The position numbers were made by a program, and so were the translations under genes. From assembly GCF_001729485.1 (NCBI RefSeq), contig NZ_CP017157.1:5146001-5210000 (forward strand): a stretch of 64,000 nucleotides of DNA. The letters are read 5' to 3'. The notes beneath the pieces are model-generated. The model was not told the origin of the DNA. It did not search any database and saw only the letters and a program-made list of their open reading frames with translations. Positions within the stretch are counted from its first letter, which is position 1, and each line of letters opens with the position of its first letter. Positions 31,084-40,081 of this stretch are shown one piece after another. Origin of the DNA: Streptomyces lydicus. Its GTDB lineage: Bacteria; Actinomycetota; Actinomycetes; Streptomycetales; Streptomycetaceae.

Positions 31084-31290
31084 GACCCGTGGACACAGGA
31101 CATCTGTGTTAACACTGGAAAGCCTGAACACGATGCACTTCGGCTGATCCAGGATTGCGGTCTCGGTTGCCCCCTCGCCCCGCTGGCCCGGCCCCTGGGT
31201 CGGCGTCAGGAACTCGGCCCCGAGGGCGTCCCCTTGATGGGCTGAAGAATGCTCCATCCCCTCCCCCTCACCTTCAGGAGTAGCATCAGC

Positions 31291-32103
31291 ATGCGACTGA
31301 ACCAAGCCCAAGTCGACGATTACCGCTCCAACGGATTCCTGCTGCTGGAATCCCTGTTGGACCAGCGAGAAGTGGCGTCACTGCGCTCCGCCTTCGAGCG
31401 GGACAGCCTGATCCCCGGCCCGCAGGTCGTCACCGAGGAAGGCGGGACGGAGGTCCGCGCGGTGTACTCCTCACACCAGCGGCAACCGGAGTACGCCGGG
31501 CTCATCCGCGATCCGCGCATTCTGCACCCCGTCCAGCAACTGCTGGGCAGCGACGCCTACATCTACCAGTTCAAGATCAACGCCAAGTCCGCCTTCGGCG
31601 GCGACAAGTGGGCCTGGCACCAGGACTACCTCGCCTGGCGCCTCGCTGACGGCCTGCCCGCCCCCCGGCAGGTCAACGTCGGTGTTTTCCTGGACGACGT
31701 GACCGAGTTCAACGGGCCGGTCATCTTCCTGCCCGGGTCCCACCGCAACGGGCTCGTCCGCGAGGGCCGGAAGGACACCGCCAAGTCCGACCAGCACCTG
31801 GACCCCGACGACATCTCGCTGACCACGGGGCAGCTCGCCCAGCTCGTCAGCCGCCACGGAATGTCCAGCCCCAAGGGCCCTGCGGGCTCCCTGGTGTTCT
31901 TCTCACCGGAGATCGTGCACGGTTCGGCGCCCAACATGTCCCCGTTCGCCCGCCGGCTGCTCATCGCCACCTACAACGACGCGGCCAATCTGCCGCAACC
32001 GTCCGGCCAGGCCCGGCCCGCCCACGTGGTGTGCCGGGACACCGAGCCACTGCTCGCCCTGGACGTGCCGTTCTCGGAAAGCCTGGAGCCGCTGACGGCA
32101 TGA
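31291..32103 (+). CDS. PhyH-family Fe(II)/2-oxoglutarate dioxygenase
   Basis: 270 residues; ATG after AGGAG. Iron ligands WHQD (His110, Asp112) and VHGSAPN (His210), with a 2-oxoglutarate Arg about 11 residues later (RRLLIAT). PhyH-type enzymes hydroxylate small molecules or amino acids; ectoine hydroxylase is a relative. N-terminal MRLNQAQVDDYRSNGFLLLE is a standard family start. It is controlled by the SARP-box promoter and probably tailors a residue (for example Dap or Gly-derived) or the nucleobase part of the product. Confidence 0.87.
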   Translation: MRLNQAQVDDYRSNGFLLLESLLDQREVASLRSAFERDSLIPGPQVVTEEGGTEVRAVYSSHQRQPEYAGLIRDPRILHPVQQLLGSDAYIYQFKINAKSAFGGDKWAWHQDYLAWRLADGLPAPRQVNVGVFLDDVTEFNGPVIFLPGSHRNGLVREGRKDTAKSDQHLDPDDISLTTGQLAQLVSRHGMSSPKGPAGSLVFFSPEIVHGSAPNMSPFARRLLIATYNDAANLPQPSGQARPAHVVCRDTEPLLALDVPFSESLEPLTA

Positions 32104-32549
32104 GTGCCGGCACCGCGCGCCCCCGTACGGCAGGAGTTCATCGCACCACTGCGACTGCGAACCTCCGGCTCGGAACCGGCCACCGGTGTCGGGGCACAGG
32201 CGTCGGCGACCGGCCGGTGTTCACCCAACCGCTGTTCTGACAGGCCGTCCTGGAGTCGCTGCCCCAACCGACGCGGGCGGGGCCCCGCGGCGAATGCCGT
32301 ACGCCTCGGCGAGTCCGCCCACCCCGCCGCGGGCGCACCGGGCGGCCGGCCCTGGCAGTCGCCCTCGGGGAGAGCGACCGGGTGAGCGCCACCCTCGTCG
32401 GCGACGCCTCACCAACGGCCGGTCGCCACCCGCACCAACCACTCGCCACACCACACCAGTTATCACCCACGCACGATGTTCGGCACACTCAGCGTCCGAT
32501 CGCGCAGCGAACTCGCGGGCACGGTCAGGCAGAGACCACGGGAGACGCC
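32104..32549. other. Intergenic region between PhyH and the GNAT/FemAB-like gene
   Basis: 446 bp. A 46-codon frame starts by ATGA overlap with the PhyH stop (32100-32240), but its composition (Arg/Thr/Gly-rich, no family) looks random. No repeat or terminator of note. The second half probably contains the promoter of the next gene. Confidence 0.4.
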
Positions 32550-33698
32550 ATGACCACCACGACGGACACCTTCGCGGACGCCATCGGCGGGCTCGGGGAC
32601 ACCGAGTGGGACCGGCTCGCCCACGGCAGGTTCTACTCGTCGGCGCTGTGGCTGCGGGTGTGCGCCCTCGACCCCGGGTCGGTCTCCGGCGGCCTGCACG
32701 TGGACACCCCGGGCGGCGGCCGGGCCGCGATCCCCGTGGCGGCGGTGACCGACGAGCCCACCCCGGACCTGCGGTGGCACGACATGCTTGCCGCGCGCGG
32801 CCTGCCGGCGCCCGAGCCGGGCGGCCTCCTCATCGGCCAGCGGCGCGGCTACCTGGCGCACCTGCTGACCGACGGGGGAACCGATCGGACCGAGGCCGCG
32901 GCCGCGGTGCTCGACGCGGTCCGCGCGCTGCGCTCCCCCCTGCACGAGGAGTCGAAGATCCCCCGCGTGGCGATGTACCTGACCACCGAGGACGTGGCAG
33001 CGCTGCGCGCGGCGGGGGTGCGGACCGCCCCGGTCGCGCTGAAGACCGACGCCTGGATCGAGATCCCGCCCGGCGGCTACCCGGCCTGGCTGGAATCGCT
33101 GTCGTCGCACCGGGCCCGCCGTATCCGCAGCGAAATACGGAAGTTCGAGAAGGCCGGATACGAGACGGAGCACCGGACCCTCGCCGAGTCCTGGCAGGAC
33201 GTCGCCCGGCTGCTGGCCCGTTCGTTGCTGCGCTACGGCAGAGCCGTCGACGTGGCCCCGATGGCGGAGTCCTTCCGCAAGCAGGGTGAACTCGCAGGAG
33301 CACGAGCCGAAGTGGTGCTGTGCTCGCGCCCCGGCGAACCGCCCGTCGGCTTCTGCCTTTACTACCGTTGGGGCGACACCGTGTACCTGCGGGGGCTCGG
33401 CCTCGACCACGACCGACTCGTCTCGGCCGCCGAGTACTTCAACATCACCTACTACATGGCGGCGCGGCTCCCGGGAGTGCGCCGGATTCACGCGGGCACC
33501 GAGACAGCGGAAGGAAAGGCCCTGCGCGGCGCGAAGCTCCGGCCGCTGTGGCTGCTGGACCTGTCCGAGGACAGCCCGCTGGCCGGGTACGGCGCGGAGA
33601 TCCGTGAGCACAACCGCGCCCTGCTCACCCGCCTGCGCGACTCCTCGCCGTCGGTGTCCGACGCCCTGGAGTACGAGCTCTGGGAGCCGTACTGCTGA
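32550..33698 (+). CDS. GNAT/FemAB-fold transferase
   Basis: 382 residues; GGGAG before ATG. The second half carries the GNAT-like pattern of the FemAB/CelD superfamily: LSSHRARRIRSEIRKFEKAG, then PVGFCLYYRWGDTVYLRGLG and YMAARLPGVRRIHAGTETAEGKALRGAK. Members transfer acyl or aminoacyl groups; in some peptidyl nucleoside pathways (PacB of pacidamycin) a FemAB-type enzyme adds an amino acid from tRNA. That function is only a possibility here. It is the last plus-strand gene of the cluster and ends before convergent terminators. Confidence 0.72.
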   Translation: MTTTTDTFADAIGGLGDTEWDRLAHGRFYSSALWLRVCALDPGSVSGGLHVDTPGGGRAAIPVAAVTDEPTPDLRWHDMLAARGLPAPEPGGLLIGQRRGYLAHLLTDGGTDRTEAAAAVLDAVRALRSPLHEESKIPRVAMYLTTEDVAALRAAGVRTAPVALKTDAWIEIPPGGYPAWLESLSSHRARRIRSEIRKFEKAGYETEHRTLAESWQDVARLLARSLLRYGRAVDVAPMAESFRKQGELAGARAEVVLCSRPGEPPVGFCLYYRWGDTVYLRGLGLDHDRLVSAAEYFNITYYMAARLPGVRRIHAGTETAEGKALRGAKLRPLWLLDLSEDSPLAGYGAEIREHNRALLTRLRDSSPSVSDALEYELWEPYC

Positions 33699-33866
33699 GG
33701 CCCACTGCCGTTCTTCTTCTCACTGGACTTCGCCACATATCCTGAACCGACCGGCTCTTGCGGGCCCACACCCCCGGGCCGGTCACGGTGGCGTTCGACT
33801 CCCGACGCGGGCACGTGGCGCTCGGGGGGGCGCGGGGTCGACGGGCCGTGACGCAGCAGAAAAGTA

Positions 33867-33888
33867 CCGGGCCGCGAGCGCGGCCCGG
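33867..33888. terminator. Hairpin in convergent region after GNAT/FemAB-like gene
   Basis: CCGGGCCG / CGGCCCGG with a 6-nt loop, about 170 bp past the stop codon. Confidence 0.6.
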
Positions 33889-33955
33889 CCGTTGACGTCC
33901 TGGGGCACGGGGAGAAGGCGGGCATCGGGGTCGAGGTCGCGGGAGCGCAACCGCA

Positions 33956-33980
33956 CGCGGAGCCGACGAGCGGCTCCGCG
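33956..33980. terminator. Hairpin at the 3' end of the 34.0-kb oxygenase gene
   Basis: 10-bp perfect stem CGCGGAGCCG / CGGCTCCGCG with a 5-nt loop, 22 bp beyond the stop codon of the minus-strand oxygenase. Confidence 0.75.
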
Positions 33981-34001
33981 TCGTGCGCCCGGCCCGTGGG
34001 C

Positions 34002-34748
34002 TCAGGCCACCGGGTTCATGTCGATCATCAGCATGTCGCGCACGCCCGAGGCGCCCTCCGGGACAATCGGCGAGACCTCGTGGGTGATCATGTTGTCGTC
34101 GATGAACAGGGAGTCGAGCGGCTGGAGCAGGGTGGTCTGCACGATGTCGCCACCGTCGTTGGGGTAGACGGTGGAGACGCCGCCGGTGACGCCGTCGCGA
34201 CGCATCAGGTACAGGCCGACGAAGGAGTGGCCGTCGCGGTGGCGGCCCTCAGGGGTGGGCAGGCCCTCGGCGTCGGCGCGGGCGACGACGCGGACCAGGT
34301 GGACCCCGGCCGTCCACGAGGCGGTGCCGCCGGCCGCGGTCGCCATCCGGGCGTTGAAACCGACCAGGGTGCGCATGCCGGCACTGAGCAGGACGTTCTC
34401 GGTGACCGGCTCGAAGACCCGGTCCTTGCCCTCCCAGAGCGGGATCGAGTCCTGGCGGAAGACGGCGTGGGGCAGGACCTCGAAGGTGGTGTCGTCGCCG
34501 TCGACGTCGACGCGCAGCCGGCTGTAGCGGCGCTCGCGGTAGACGCCGACTCCGTCGACCTGGGTGTCGACCGGCAGGTTCTCCCAGGCGCCGCGGAGTT
34601 CCTCCAGGCCCTCATCGCTGATCAGCCCGGCGAGTTCCTGCTTACGCATGACGACGAAGCCGGTGCGGCGGACCTCCTCCGCGAAGGCGGGCACACCGTC
34701 ACGGAGCTGCTGTCCGGTGGCCGGCGTGGTGATGGTGCTGTCGGTCAT
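34002..34748 (-). CDS. 2OG-Fe(II) oxygenase (2OG-Fe_Oxy_2 / amino-acid dioxygenase type)
   Basis: 248 residues, with GGGGAACC before ATG. Ligands: HRDGHSF (His and Asp), ITHEV (His), and Arg in GVRDMLMIDM. This is the family (PF10014-like) containing free L-isoleucine dioxygenase, which hydroxylates or sulfoxidises free amino acids. It is one of three clear 2OG oxygenases plus an AspH-like protein in the cluster and is downstream of an ATP-grasp ligase gene (231 bp gap). Target residue unknown. Confidence 0.83.
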   Translation of the reverse strand: MTDSTITTPATGQQLRDGVPAFAEEVRRTGFVVMRKQELAGLISDEGLEELRGAWENLPVDTQVDGVGVYRERRYSRLRVDVDGDDTTFEVLPHAVFRQDSIPLWEGKDRVFEPVTENVLLSAGMRTLVGFNARMATAAGGTASWTAGVHLVRVVARADAEGLPTPEGRHRDGHSFVGLYLMRRDGVTGGVSTVYPNDGGDIVQTTLLQPLDSLFIDDNMITHEVSPIVPEGASGVRDMLMIDMNPVA

Positions 34749-34979
34749 GGTGGTTCCCCTTTGCACGGGTGTCCCGGCGGGGCCGGCGTTCGCAGCCGGG
34801 CCGGGTGCGGTTGTTGTCGGGTGCGACCGAGGGTCCGGTCGCGCCCGGTGACGACGGTCGCCGAATGAGCCGTAGCGGGTCCGGACAACCGAGAGATCGC
34901 CGGTCCCCCGCACGATGCGGTACGAACGGCGGCCGGCCCTCCGGGTCGGAGGGGCAACAGGAGGTGGCGCGGCGTGTGC

Positions 34980-36248
34980 TCACTCCTGCTCCTCGTACTC
35001 GACGTGCAGCGTCCGGGCGAGGTGGTCGAGGTACGCCGCGGCCTCCGCATCCGACTCGTGGTGGGAGAGCACGACCGCCGGGTTTCCGGACCAGTCCGGA
35101 TAGGGGCGGAGCACTGCGCCGGGGCCCGCGGTCTGCACCACGTAGTCCACCTGCGGGTCGTTGCGCACCGCGTCCAGGCCGCGTATCTGCTTGACCCGTC
35201 CGCCGCTGCCGATCGGCACCAGATACGCCGCCGCGTGGCCGGCCGGTGCCGGCTCCTCACGCCAGCAGAGCGGCTCCCGGCCGAGGTGGATGCGCAGCGC
35301 CTCGGCGGCCAGGTCGATCCCGCTGCTGACGTGGACGAGGTGGTGCATGTTGCCCCCGCCGCCGAGGCGCGCGGTCATCTCCAGCAGCACCGGCCGCACC
35401 CCGCCGACCAGCCGCAGTTCGGTGTGCGTGGTGCCTTCCGTGACGCCGAAGGCGTGGTGGGCGCCGATCACCTCCGCCTCGATCGCGGCGAGTATCTCGG
35501 CCGGCAGTTGGGCGGGGGCCCGCAACGTGGACTCCTCGAAGTAGGGCCCCGTCAGCTCTCCCTTCCAGCTGACGGCACAGACCCGTACCTGCCCGTGGTG
35601 GACGAGTGATTCGGCGGAGATCTCCGGTCCGTCGAGGTACTCCTCGACCAGCACACCGGCGTCCGATTCCGATCCGTCGGCGGCGCCCAGGTGGGTTTCG
35701 ACGAGCTTCCAGGTGCGGGCCACGGCCTGCTCAAGGCCCTCCCCGTCATCCGCACGGATCACAGCGAAACTGGAGTGGCCGTTCGCCGGTTTGACCACGA
35801 CGGGGAACCGCAGGGTCAGCGCGTCGGTCCAGCGGTCCGGATCGTTGACGACCACGAAGCCGGGCACGCCCAGGCCCGCTGCCAGCAAGCGTTGACGCAT
35901 GCTGCGCTTGTCGCGCACCACGGCCGCCGCCTCCTCGGTCAGCCCGGTGAGGCCCAGCTCCCGGGCAGCGCGCGCCACGAAAGGAATGACCCTTTCGTTG
36001 CCCGACATGATGCCGTCGAAGGGTTCTTGCCGGTAGCGGTCGGCGAGCGCGGACAACGCCCCGTCCGGGTCTCCGTCGATGTCCAGTGGCAGCAGTTCGA
36101 CCACCGCCTTGGCCCGCCCGGCTGACTCCGCCGTGTCGTCCCCCCTGGGGACGAGGATCAGGTCGATACCGGCACGCTCGGCGGCTTCGAACGCCCAGGG
36201 GAACACGGACAACTGGCCGACGAGGACAAGTTTCGGATGCTGCGGCAT
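34980..36248 (-). CDS. ATP-grasp carboxylate-amine ligase
   Basis: 422 residues. Standard order ATP-grasp: N-terminal domain LVLVGQLSVFPWAF, central FPVVVKPANGHSS (ATP-contact Lys), LVEEYLDGPEISAES, and Mg-binding EMTARLGGGGN. Such enzymes form amide or peptide bonds via acyl phosphates, as in dipeptide ligases. With the permuted ATP-grasp at 29550 it gives the cluster two ribosome- and NRPS-independent ligases. The gene is 76 bp after the SARP gene and likely co-transcribed with it. Confidence 0.85.
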   Translation of the reverse strand: MPQHPKLVLVGQLSVFPWAFEAAERAGIDLILVPRGDDTAESAGRAKAVVELLPLDIDGDPDGALSALADRYRQEPFDGIMSGNERVIPFVARAARELGLTGLTEEAAAVVRDKRSMRQRLLAAGLGVPGFVVVNDPDRWTDALTLRFPVVVKPANGHSSFAVIRADDGEGLEQAVARTWKLVETHLGAADGSESDAGVLVEEYLDGPEISAESLVHHGQVRVCAVSWKGELTGPYFEESTLRAPAQLPAEILAAIEAEVIGAHHAFGVTEGTTHTELRLVGGVRPVLLEMTARLGGGGNMHHLVHVSSGIDLAAEALRIHLGREPLCWREEPAPAGHAAAYLVPIGSGGRVKQIRGLDAVRNDPQVDYVVQTAGPGAVLRPYPDWSGNPAVVLSHHESDAEAAAYLDHLARTLHVEYEEQE

Positions 36249-36324
36249 GACAGTTCTCCAAGTTTCGGCTGCAGGATCGGCTGCGTGGACGGATTCGGGC
36301 GAGGTGGCACCGGAGCCGGGCCCG

Positions 36325-38157
36325 TCAGGCGGAGCACATGACCGGCGCGCTGTTCGGCCGCGCCGCGAACGGGCGTGTACCGGGCTCCCATTCGTAGGAG
36401 AACCGGCCGTTCACACACGGGTGCTGGGCACGCAGCAGGTAGCTCTCCGCCAGCTCCTCAAGGAGGTCCTCAGCCCGCTGGCCGCTGATCCCCAGGGTCG
36501 CTGCGACAAGCGCCGGCGTGAGCCGGTCGGGGACGCCGGGAGACAACAGCGCGTACGCCAGGGGCTGCAACTCGGTGGGCAGCGCCGCGAACGTCCGGCC
36601 GAATCCGGCCCGCACGCCCAGAGCGTCACCCTCGGCGCCCCCGGACGCGAGGACCCAGGCGGTGGCCTGCCGGGCCGTCCAGTGCGGGCGGCGGCGCAGC
36701 TGCGCGGCGACCGCGAAGAGCACGCCCGGCAGCCCGCGGCACAGCCGGGCCAGCCGTCGCAGCCCCTCCGGGTCCATGGTGCCCCAGTGGCTCGGCACGG
36801 AGGATGCCAGCAGGTGCAGGCAGTCGGCGAAGGGCAGTCCGGCCAGTTCGACGTGGACCGCCGATGAGGACACGAACAGCCGCCGACGGCTGCCGATCAC
36901 CACTCCGCACCCGGCGCCCGATGGCAGCAGCGGCGTCAAGTCCCGTGCGTCGCACACGTCGTCGAGCACCACCAGGACGCGGAGGTCGGCGGTCCAGGTA
37001 CGGAACAGCAGACTCAGGTCGGTCGTGTTCAGTCGCAACTGCTCCTCCGTCGCGCCGAGTCCACGCAGGAACGAGCGGAGGATCTCGGCGGTCCGCACCC
37101 GTCGGCCGGCGCCGTCACGGAGCCGCGCGTAGAGCCGTCCGTCCGGGTAGTGACCGCTCACCTCATGCGCGGCGTGCAGGCACAGCTCGCTCTTCCCCGT
37201 GCCGGGGGCGCCCCCCACGATCACGAGCGGCCGGTCCTCCCGCGCCGGTCCGGCCAGTACCGCGGTGATGCGCGCCAGCTGGCCGGCGCGTCCGGTCAGA
37301 CGCTCGCGCGGGGCGGGCAGATGGCAGGGCGCCCGGGTGGCGGCGGTCACGGCCGTGAGCCGCCCGGCGGGACGCAGCAGCGCCTCGTCCGACGTGAGCA
37401 TGGCCCGGTGCAGGGCCTCCAGTTGGGGCGAAGGGTCGAGACCCAGCTCGGTGGCGATCCGCTCGCGTGCCCGCCGGTAGACCTGGAGGGCTTCCGCCCG
37501 CCGGTCCATGCGGTAGAGGGCGGTCATGAGGTTGCCCTGGGCCCGCTCGTCCGTCGGTTCCCGACCGGCCATCGAGGTGAGTTCGCCGAGCACCTCGTGG
37601 TGCCGGCCGAGGTGCAGGTCGGATTCGATCCGCAGGTGGTGGGCGCTGGTACGCAACTCCTTCAGGCGGACCGCCTCGGCCTTCAGCGTGGGCCCCTTGC
37701 GTACGTCCACCAGGGCATCGTCCCGCCACAGCCGCAGCGCCGCGGCGGCCGTGTCACGGGCGCGGGCGAAGTCCTCGGCACGAAACTCCGCTCCGGCACG
37801 GGCGAGCAACGGCTCGCACCGGAAGACGTCCACGTGGTCGGCGGGAAGCGACAGCTGGTAGCCGCCGTCGACGGTGCCCAGCAGCGGCCCAGCCGCCCGT
37901 ACCGCGCCGCCGCTCCTCGGGTTGCCGAGGGAGAACCGCTTCCTGAGCTGGTACACGTACGTCTGCAGCGCGGTGTGCGCGCTGGCCGGCGGACTGTCGT
38001 TCCACAGCTCGTCCATGAGTTGCTCGAAGGGCACCACCCGGCCCGCGTTCAGCACGAGCATCGCCAGTGTCTGACGTACTTTCTGGGCGGCCGGCGCCAT
38101 GTCGACGCCGTCATCGTCCCCGTAGGCCTGGAGTGGCCCGAGAAGGTTGATTCGCAT
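36325..38157 (-). CDS. SARP transcriptional activator with NB-ARC domain, cluster regulator
   Basis: 610 residues. OmpR-type winged helix at 1-95 (MRINLLGPLQAYGDD, LMDELWNDSPPASAHTALQT), bacterial transcriptional activator domain (BTAD) to about 245, then an NB-ARC ATPase with Walker A GGAPGTGKSE and Walker B-like LVVLDDV. It ends soon after the ATPase without TPRs. SARPs bind TCGAG/TTGAG heptamers repeated every 11 bp. Such arrays are found at 19928 and 31029, making this the likely activator of both cluster halves. Located in the middle of the cluster. Confidence 0.9.
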   Translation of the reverse strand: MRINLLGPLQAYGDDDGVDMAPAAQKVRQTLAMLVLNAGRVVPFEQLMDELWNDSPPASAHTALQTYVYQLRKRFSLGNPRSGGAVRAAGPLLGTVDGGYQLSLPADHVDVFRCEPLLARAGAEFRAEDFARARDTAAAALRLWRDDALVDVRKGPTLKAEAVRLKELRTSAHHLRIESDLHLGRHHEVLGELTSMAGREPTDERAQGNLMTALYRMDRRAEALQVYRRARERIATELGLDPSPQLEALHRAMLTSDEALLRPAGRLTAVTAATRAPCHLPAPRERLTGRAGQLARITAVLAGPAREDRPLVIVGGAPGTGKSELCLHAAHEVSGHYPDGRLYARLRDGAGRRVRTAEILRSFLRGLGATEEQLRLNTTDLSLLFRTWTADLRVLVVLDDVCDARDLTPLLPSGAGCGVVIGSRRRLFVSSSAVHVELAGLPFADCLHLLASSVPSHWGTMDPEGLRRLARLCRGLPGVLFAVAAQLRRRPHWTARQATAWVLASGGAEGDALGVRAGFGRTFAALPTELQPLAYALLSPGVPDRLTPALVAATLGISGQRAEDLLEELAESYLLRAQHPCVNGRFSYEWEPGTRPFAARPNSAPVMCSA

Positions 38158-38267
38158 GAAATTCGCCCTGTCTCATGTTCGTTCGGTCCCCGTCGGGCCG
38201 GCCGGCGACGCCACCGCCGGCCCCGACCGCGCGGCCGAACGGTGAGGATGTGCGCGGCCGCCCGGTG

Positions 38268-39293
38268 TCAGGAGCTCCTGGACCCGGCTGCCGGGGCCAG
38301 GTTCGGGTGGTGCCGGGCCACGATGTCGGGGAAGGACCGGATCAGCCCCTTCATGACGTTGTCGCCGTAGAGGGCGAACAACGGGTTGCCGGCGACGTCG
38401 ATGACTCCGCCGGCACCCTCGACGTAGGGGCTGGGCAATGGCTGCATCGTGGCGTCCAGCCGAGGGTTGTAGAAGAAGGGAATGGAGTAGCGGTCGACTC
38501 CCGGGGCGGGCCGGACCACCCGGTGGAGGGTGGCACGCACGTAGCCCCTCGTCGCCACCTCCAGCAGCTCTCCCAGGTTGACCACGAACGCTCCGGGGAT
38601 CACCGGCACGTCGGCGAACCGGTCCTCCTCGACCGCGACCTGGAGGCCGCCGTTGTCGTCCTGGACGAGCAGGGTGAGGAGCCCGAGGTCGTTGTGAATG
38701 CCGGTCCCCTGGCCGGCGCCGGCGTCCTCGCCCGGCTGCGTGGGGCCGGGGTAGTGCAGGAGCTTGAGGTGGATCTGCGGATCCGGATCGACCACGTCGT
38801 CCAGGAACCCGGCGGGGGCGTCGAGCGACTCGAGCAGGAGCCGCAGCAGTCGATGGGACAGGTCGGTCAGCCGGGTGATCCATGACTCGATGGCCGGGCG
38901 CAGCTCGGGCATCGCCGCGGGCCACTGGTTCCGGCCGATCAGGCACCGGTAGGCGGGATCGCCGGGCGCGGACGGCGTCGCAGCCTGCTCGGGCCCGATG
39001 TCCAGCTGCCGGCGCTGGTCGGGGATGCCCTTGGTGTGCTCGCGGCCGAGTTCGGAGTAGCCGCGGAAGAGTGGCGAGTCAAGGATGTTCAGCGCGAGCC
39101 GGTCGGCCTCGGGCAGGGCGAAGAACCGGCGGGTGAGCTCCAGCATGTCGTCGGCGTCCTCGATGCCGTGGCCGACGAGCTGGAAGAAGCCGATCTCGTG
39201 CACGGCCGTGCGCAACCGGGACAGGAACGCTGCCCGGTCTTCTTCCGAACCGGCGGCGTCACGGAGGTCGAGCACGGGAAAGGTGTCGGTCAT
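38268..39293 (-). CDS. Isopenicillin N synthase-like 2OG-Fe(II) oxygenase
   Basis: 341 residues; ATG overlaps the queC stop (ATGA). N-terminal FPVLDLRDA and FFQLVGHGI (DIOX_N type), iron site IHNDLG (His, Asp) and TLHRVV (His), and 2OG-binding RYSIPFF (RxS). Like gibberellin and ethylene-forming type oxygenases, it may hydroxylate, desaturate or cyclise. Coupling to queC suggests it acts on the 7-deazaguanine branch or at the same pathway stage, but that is inference. Confidence 0.87.
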   Translation of the reverse strand: MTDTFPVLDLRDAAGSEEDRAAFLSRLRTAVHEIGFFQLVGHGIEDADDMLELTRRFFALPEADRLALNILDSPLFRGYSELGREHTKGIPDQRRQLDIGPEQAATPSAPGDPAYRCLIGRNQWPAAMPELRPAIESWITRLTDLSHRLLRLLLESLDAPAGFLDDVVDPDPQIHLKLLHYPGPTQPGEDAGAGQGTGIHNDLGLLTLLVQDDNGGLQVAVEEDRFADVPVIPGAFVVNLGELLEVATRGYVRATLHRVVRPAPGVDRYSIPFFYNPRLDATMQPLPSPYVEGAGGVIDVAGNPLFALYGDNVMKGLIRSFPDIVARHHPNLAPAAGSRSS

Positions 39294-39979
39294 GGCAGCT
39301 CCTTCGAATCGCTGGTCCGGTAGTCCGTCGGGTCGGTCACGCCGGCGTCCCGGAACGCTTCCTGCCGCTCCCGGCAGGCGGCGCACCGTCCGCACTGCAG
39401 CGCGTCGCCACGAAAGCAGCTCCAGGTGTCGGTCCAGGGGACACCGAGTTCCTCACCGAGCGACACCACGTCGCTCTTGCGCAGCCTGACCAGCGGCGCT
39501 GTCAGGGTCAGGTCGGGGTGCGCGTATCCCCGGGTCGCGATCCGCTCCATGGCGAGGAAGGAATCGATGAACGCGGCATTGCTGTCGGGCGCGGCCTGCA
39601 GGTCGTCGACCACCCCGACGGCCACCGCTTCCGCCTTCTGGGCGACGGCGACCGCGAAGGCGACGGACAGCAGAAGCGCGTTGCGGTTGGGCACCACGTT
39701 CGGGCTCCCGCCGGAGGACCCACTTCGGTGATCCGGCACGTCGACGCGTGGGTCGGTGAGCGAGGAGCCGCTCAGGAGCGTGCCGACGGGGCTGAGATCG
39801 ACGACATCGTGCGGCACCCCGAGCGATCGAGCCGCCTTCGCGGCGAACTCGTGCTCGACGAGATGACGCTGACCGTAGTTCACGGACAGCAGGTGGAGTG
39901 TGTGTCCTTGTGCCTGGAGGTGGTAGGCCATGGTGACCGAGTCCAGGCCGCCGGACACGATTGCGACAGTTTTCGACAT
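39290..39979 (-). CDS. queC: 7-cyano-7-deazaguanine synthase
   Basis: 229 residues. ATP-pyrophosphatase loop SGGLDSV at 9-15, AAPDSNAAFID and TDTWSCF, and the zinc-binding four-Cys set C-x8-C-x2-C-x2-C in the C-terminal CFRGDALQCGRCAACRER. QueC converts 7-carboxy-7-deazaguanine to preQ0 with ATP and ammonia. Streptomyces does not need preQ0 for primary tRNA modification when it salvages it, and this copy sits among NRPS tailoring genes, so it most likely feeds a natural product. All precursor genes (folE, queD, queE) are 1.4-3.8 kb upstream. Confidence 0.93.
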   Translation of the reverse strand: MSKTVAIVSGGLDSVTMAYHLQAQGHTLHLLSVNYGQRHLVEHEFAAKAARSLGVPHDVVDLSPVGTLLSGSSLTDPRVDVPDHRSGSSGGSPNVVPNRNALLLSVAFAVAVAQKAEAVAVGVVDDLQAAPDSNAAFIDSFLAMERIATRGYAHPDLTLTAPLVRLRKSDVVSLGEELGVPWTDTWSCFRGDALQCGRCAACRERQEAFRDAGVTDPTDYRTSDSKELP

Positions 39980-40081
39980 GCGTCGCCTTCCGGCTGACGG
40001 AATGGGAGGGAGGATCAGTACTTCGGCATCAGTGCAGCGGTGAGCTGTGCACCGGAACGGCGGCGGGCGTGCCGGCGTCCG

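Noticed and set aside
32100..32240. 46-codon frame overlapping the PhyH stop (ATGA)
   Set aside because: The coupling looks attractive, but the sequence is Arg/Thr/Gly-rich, matches nothing and has no conserved-looking features.
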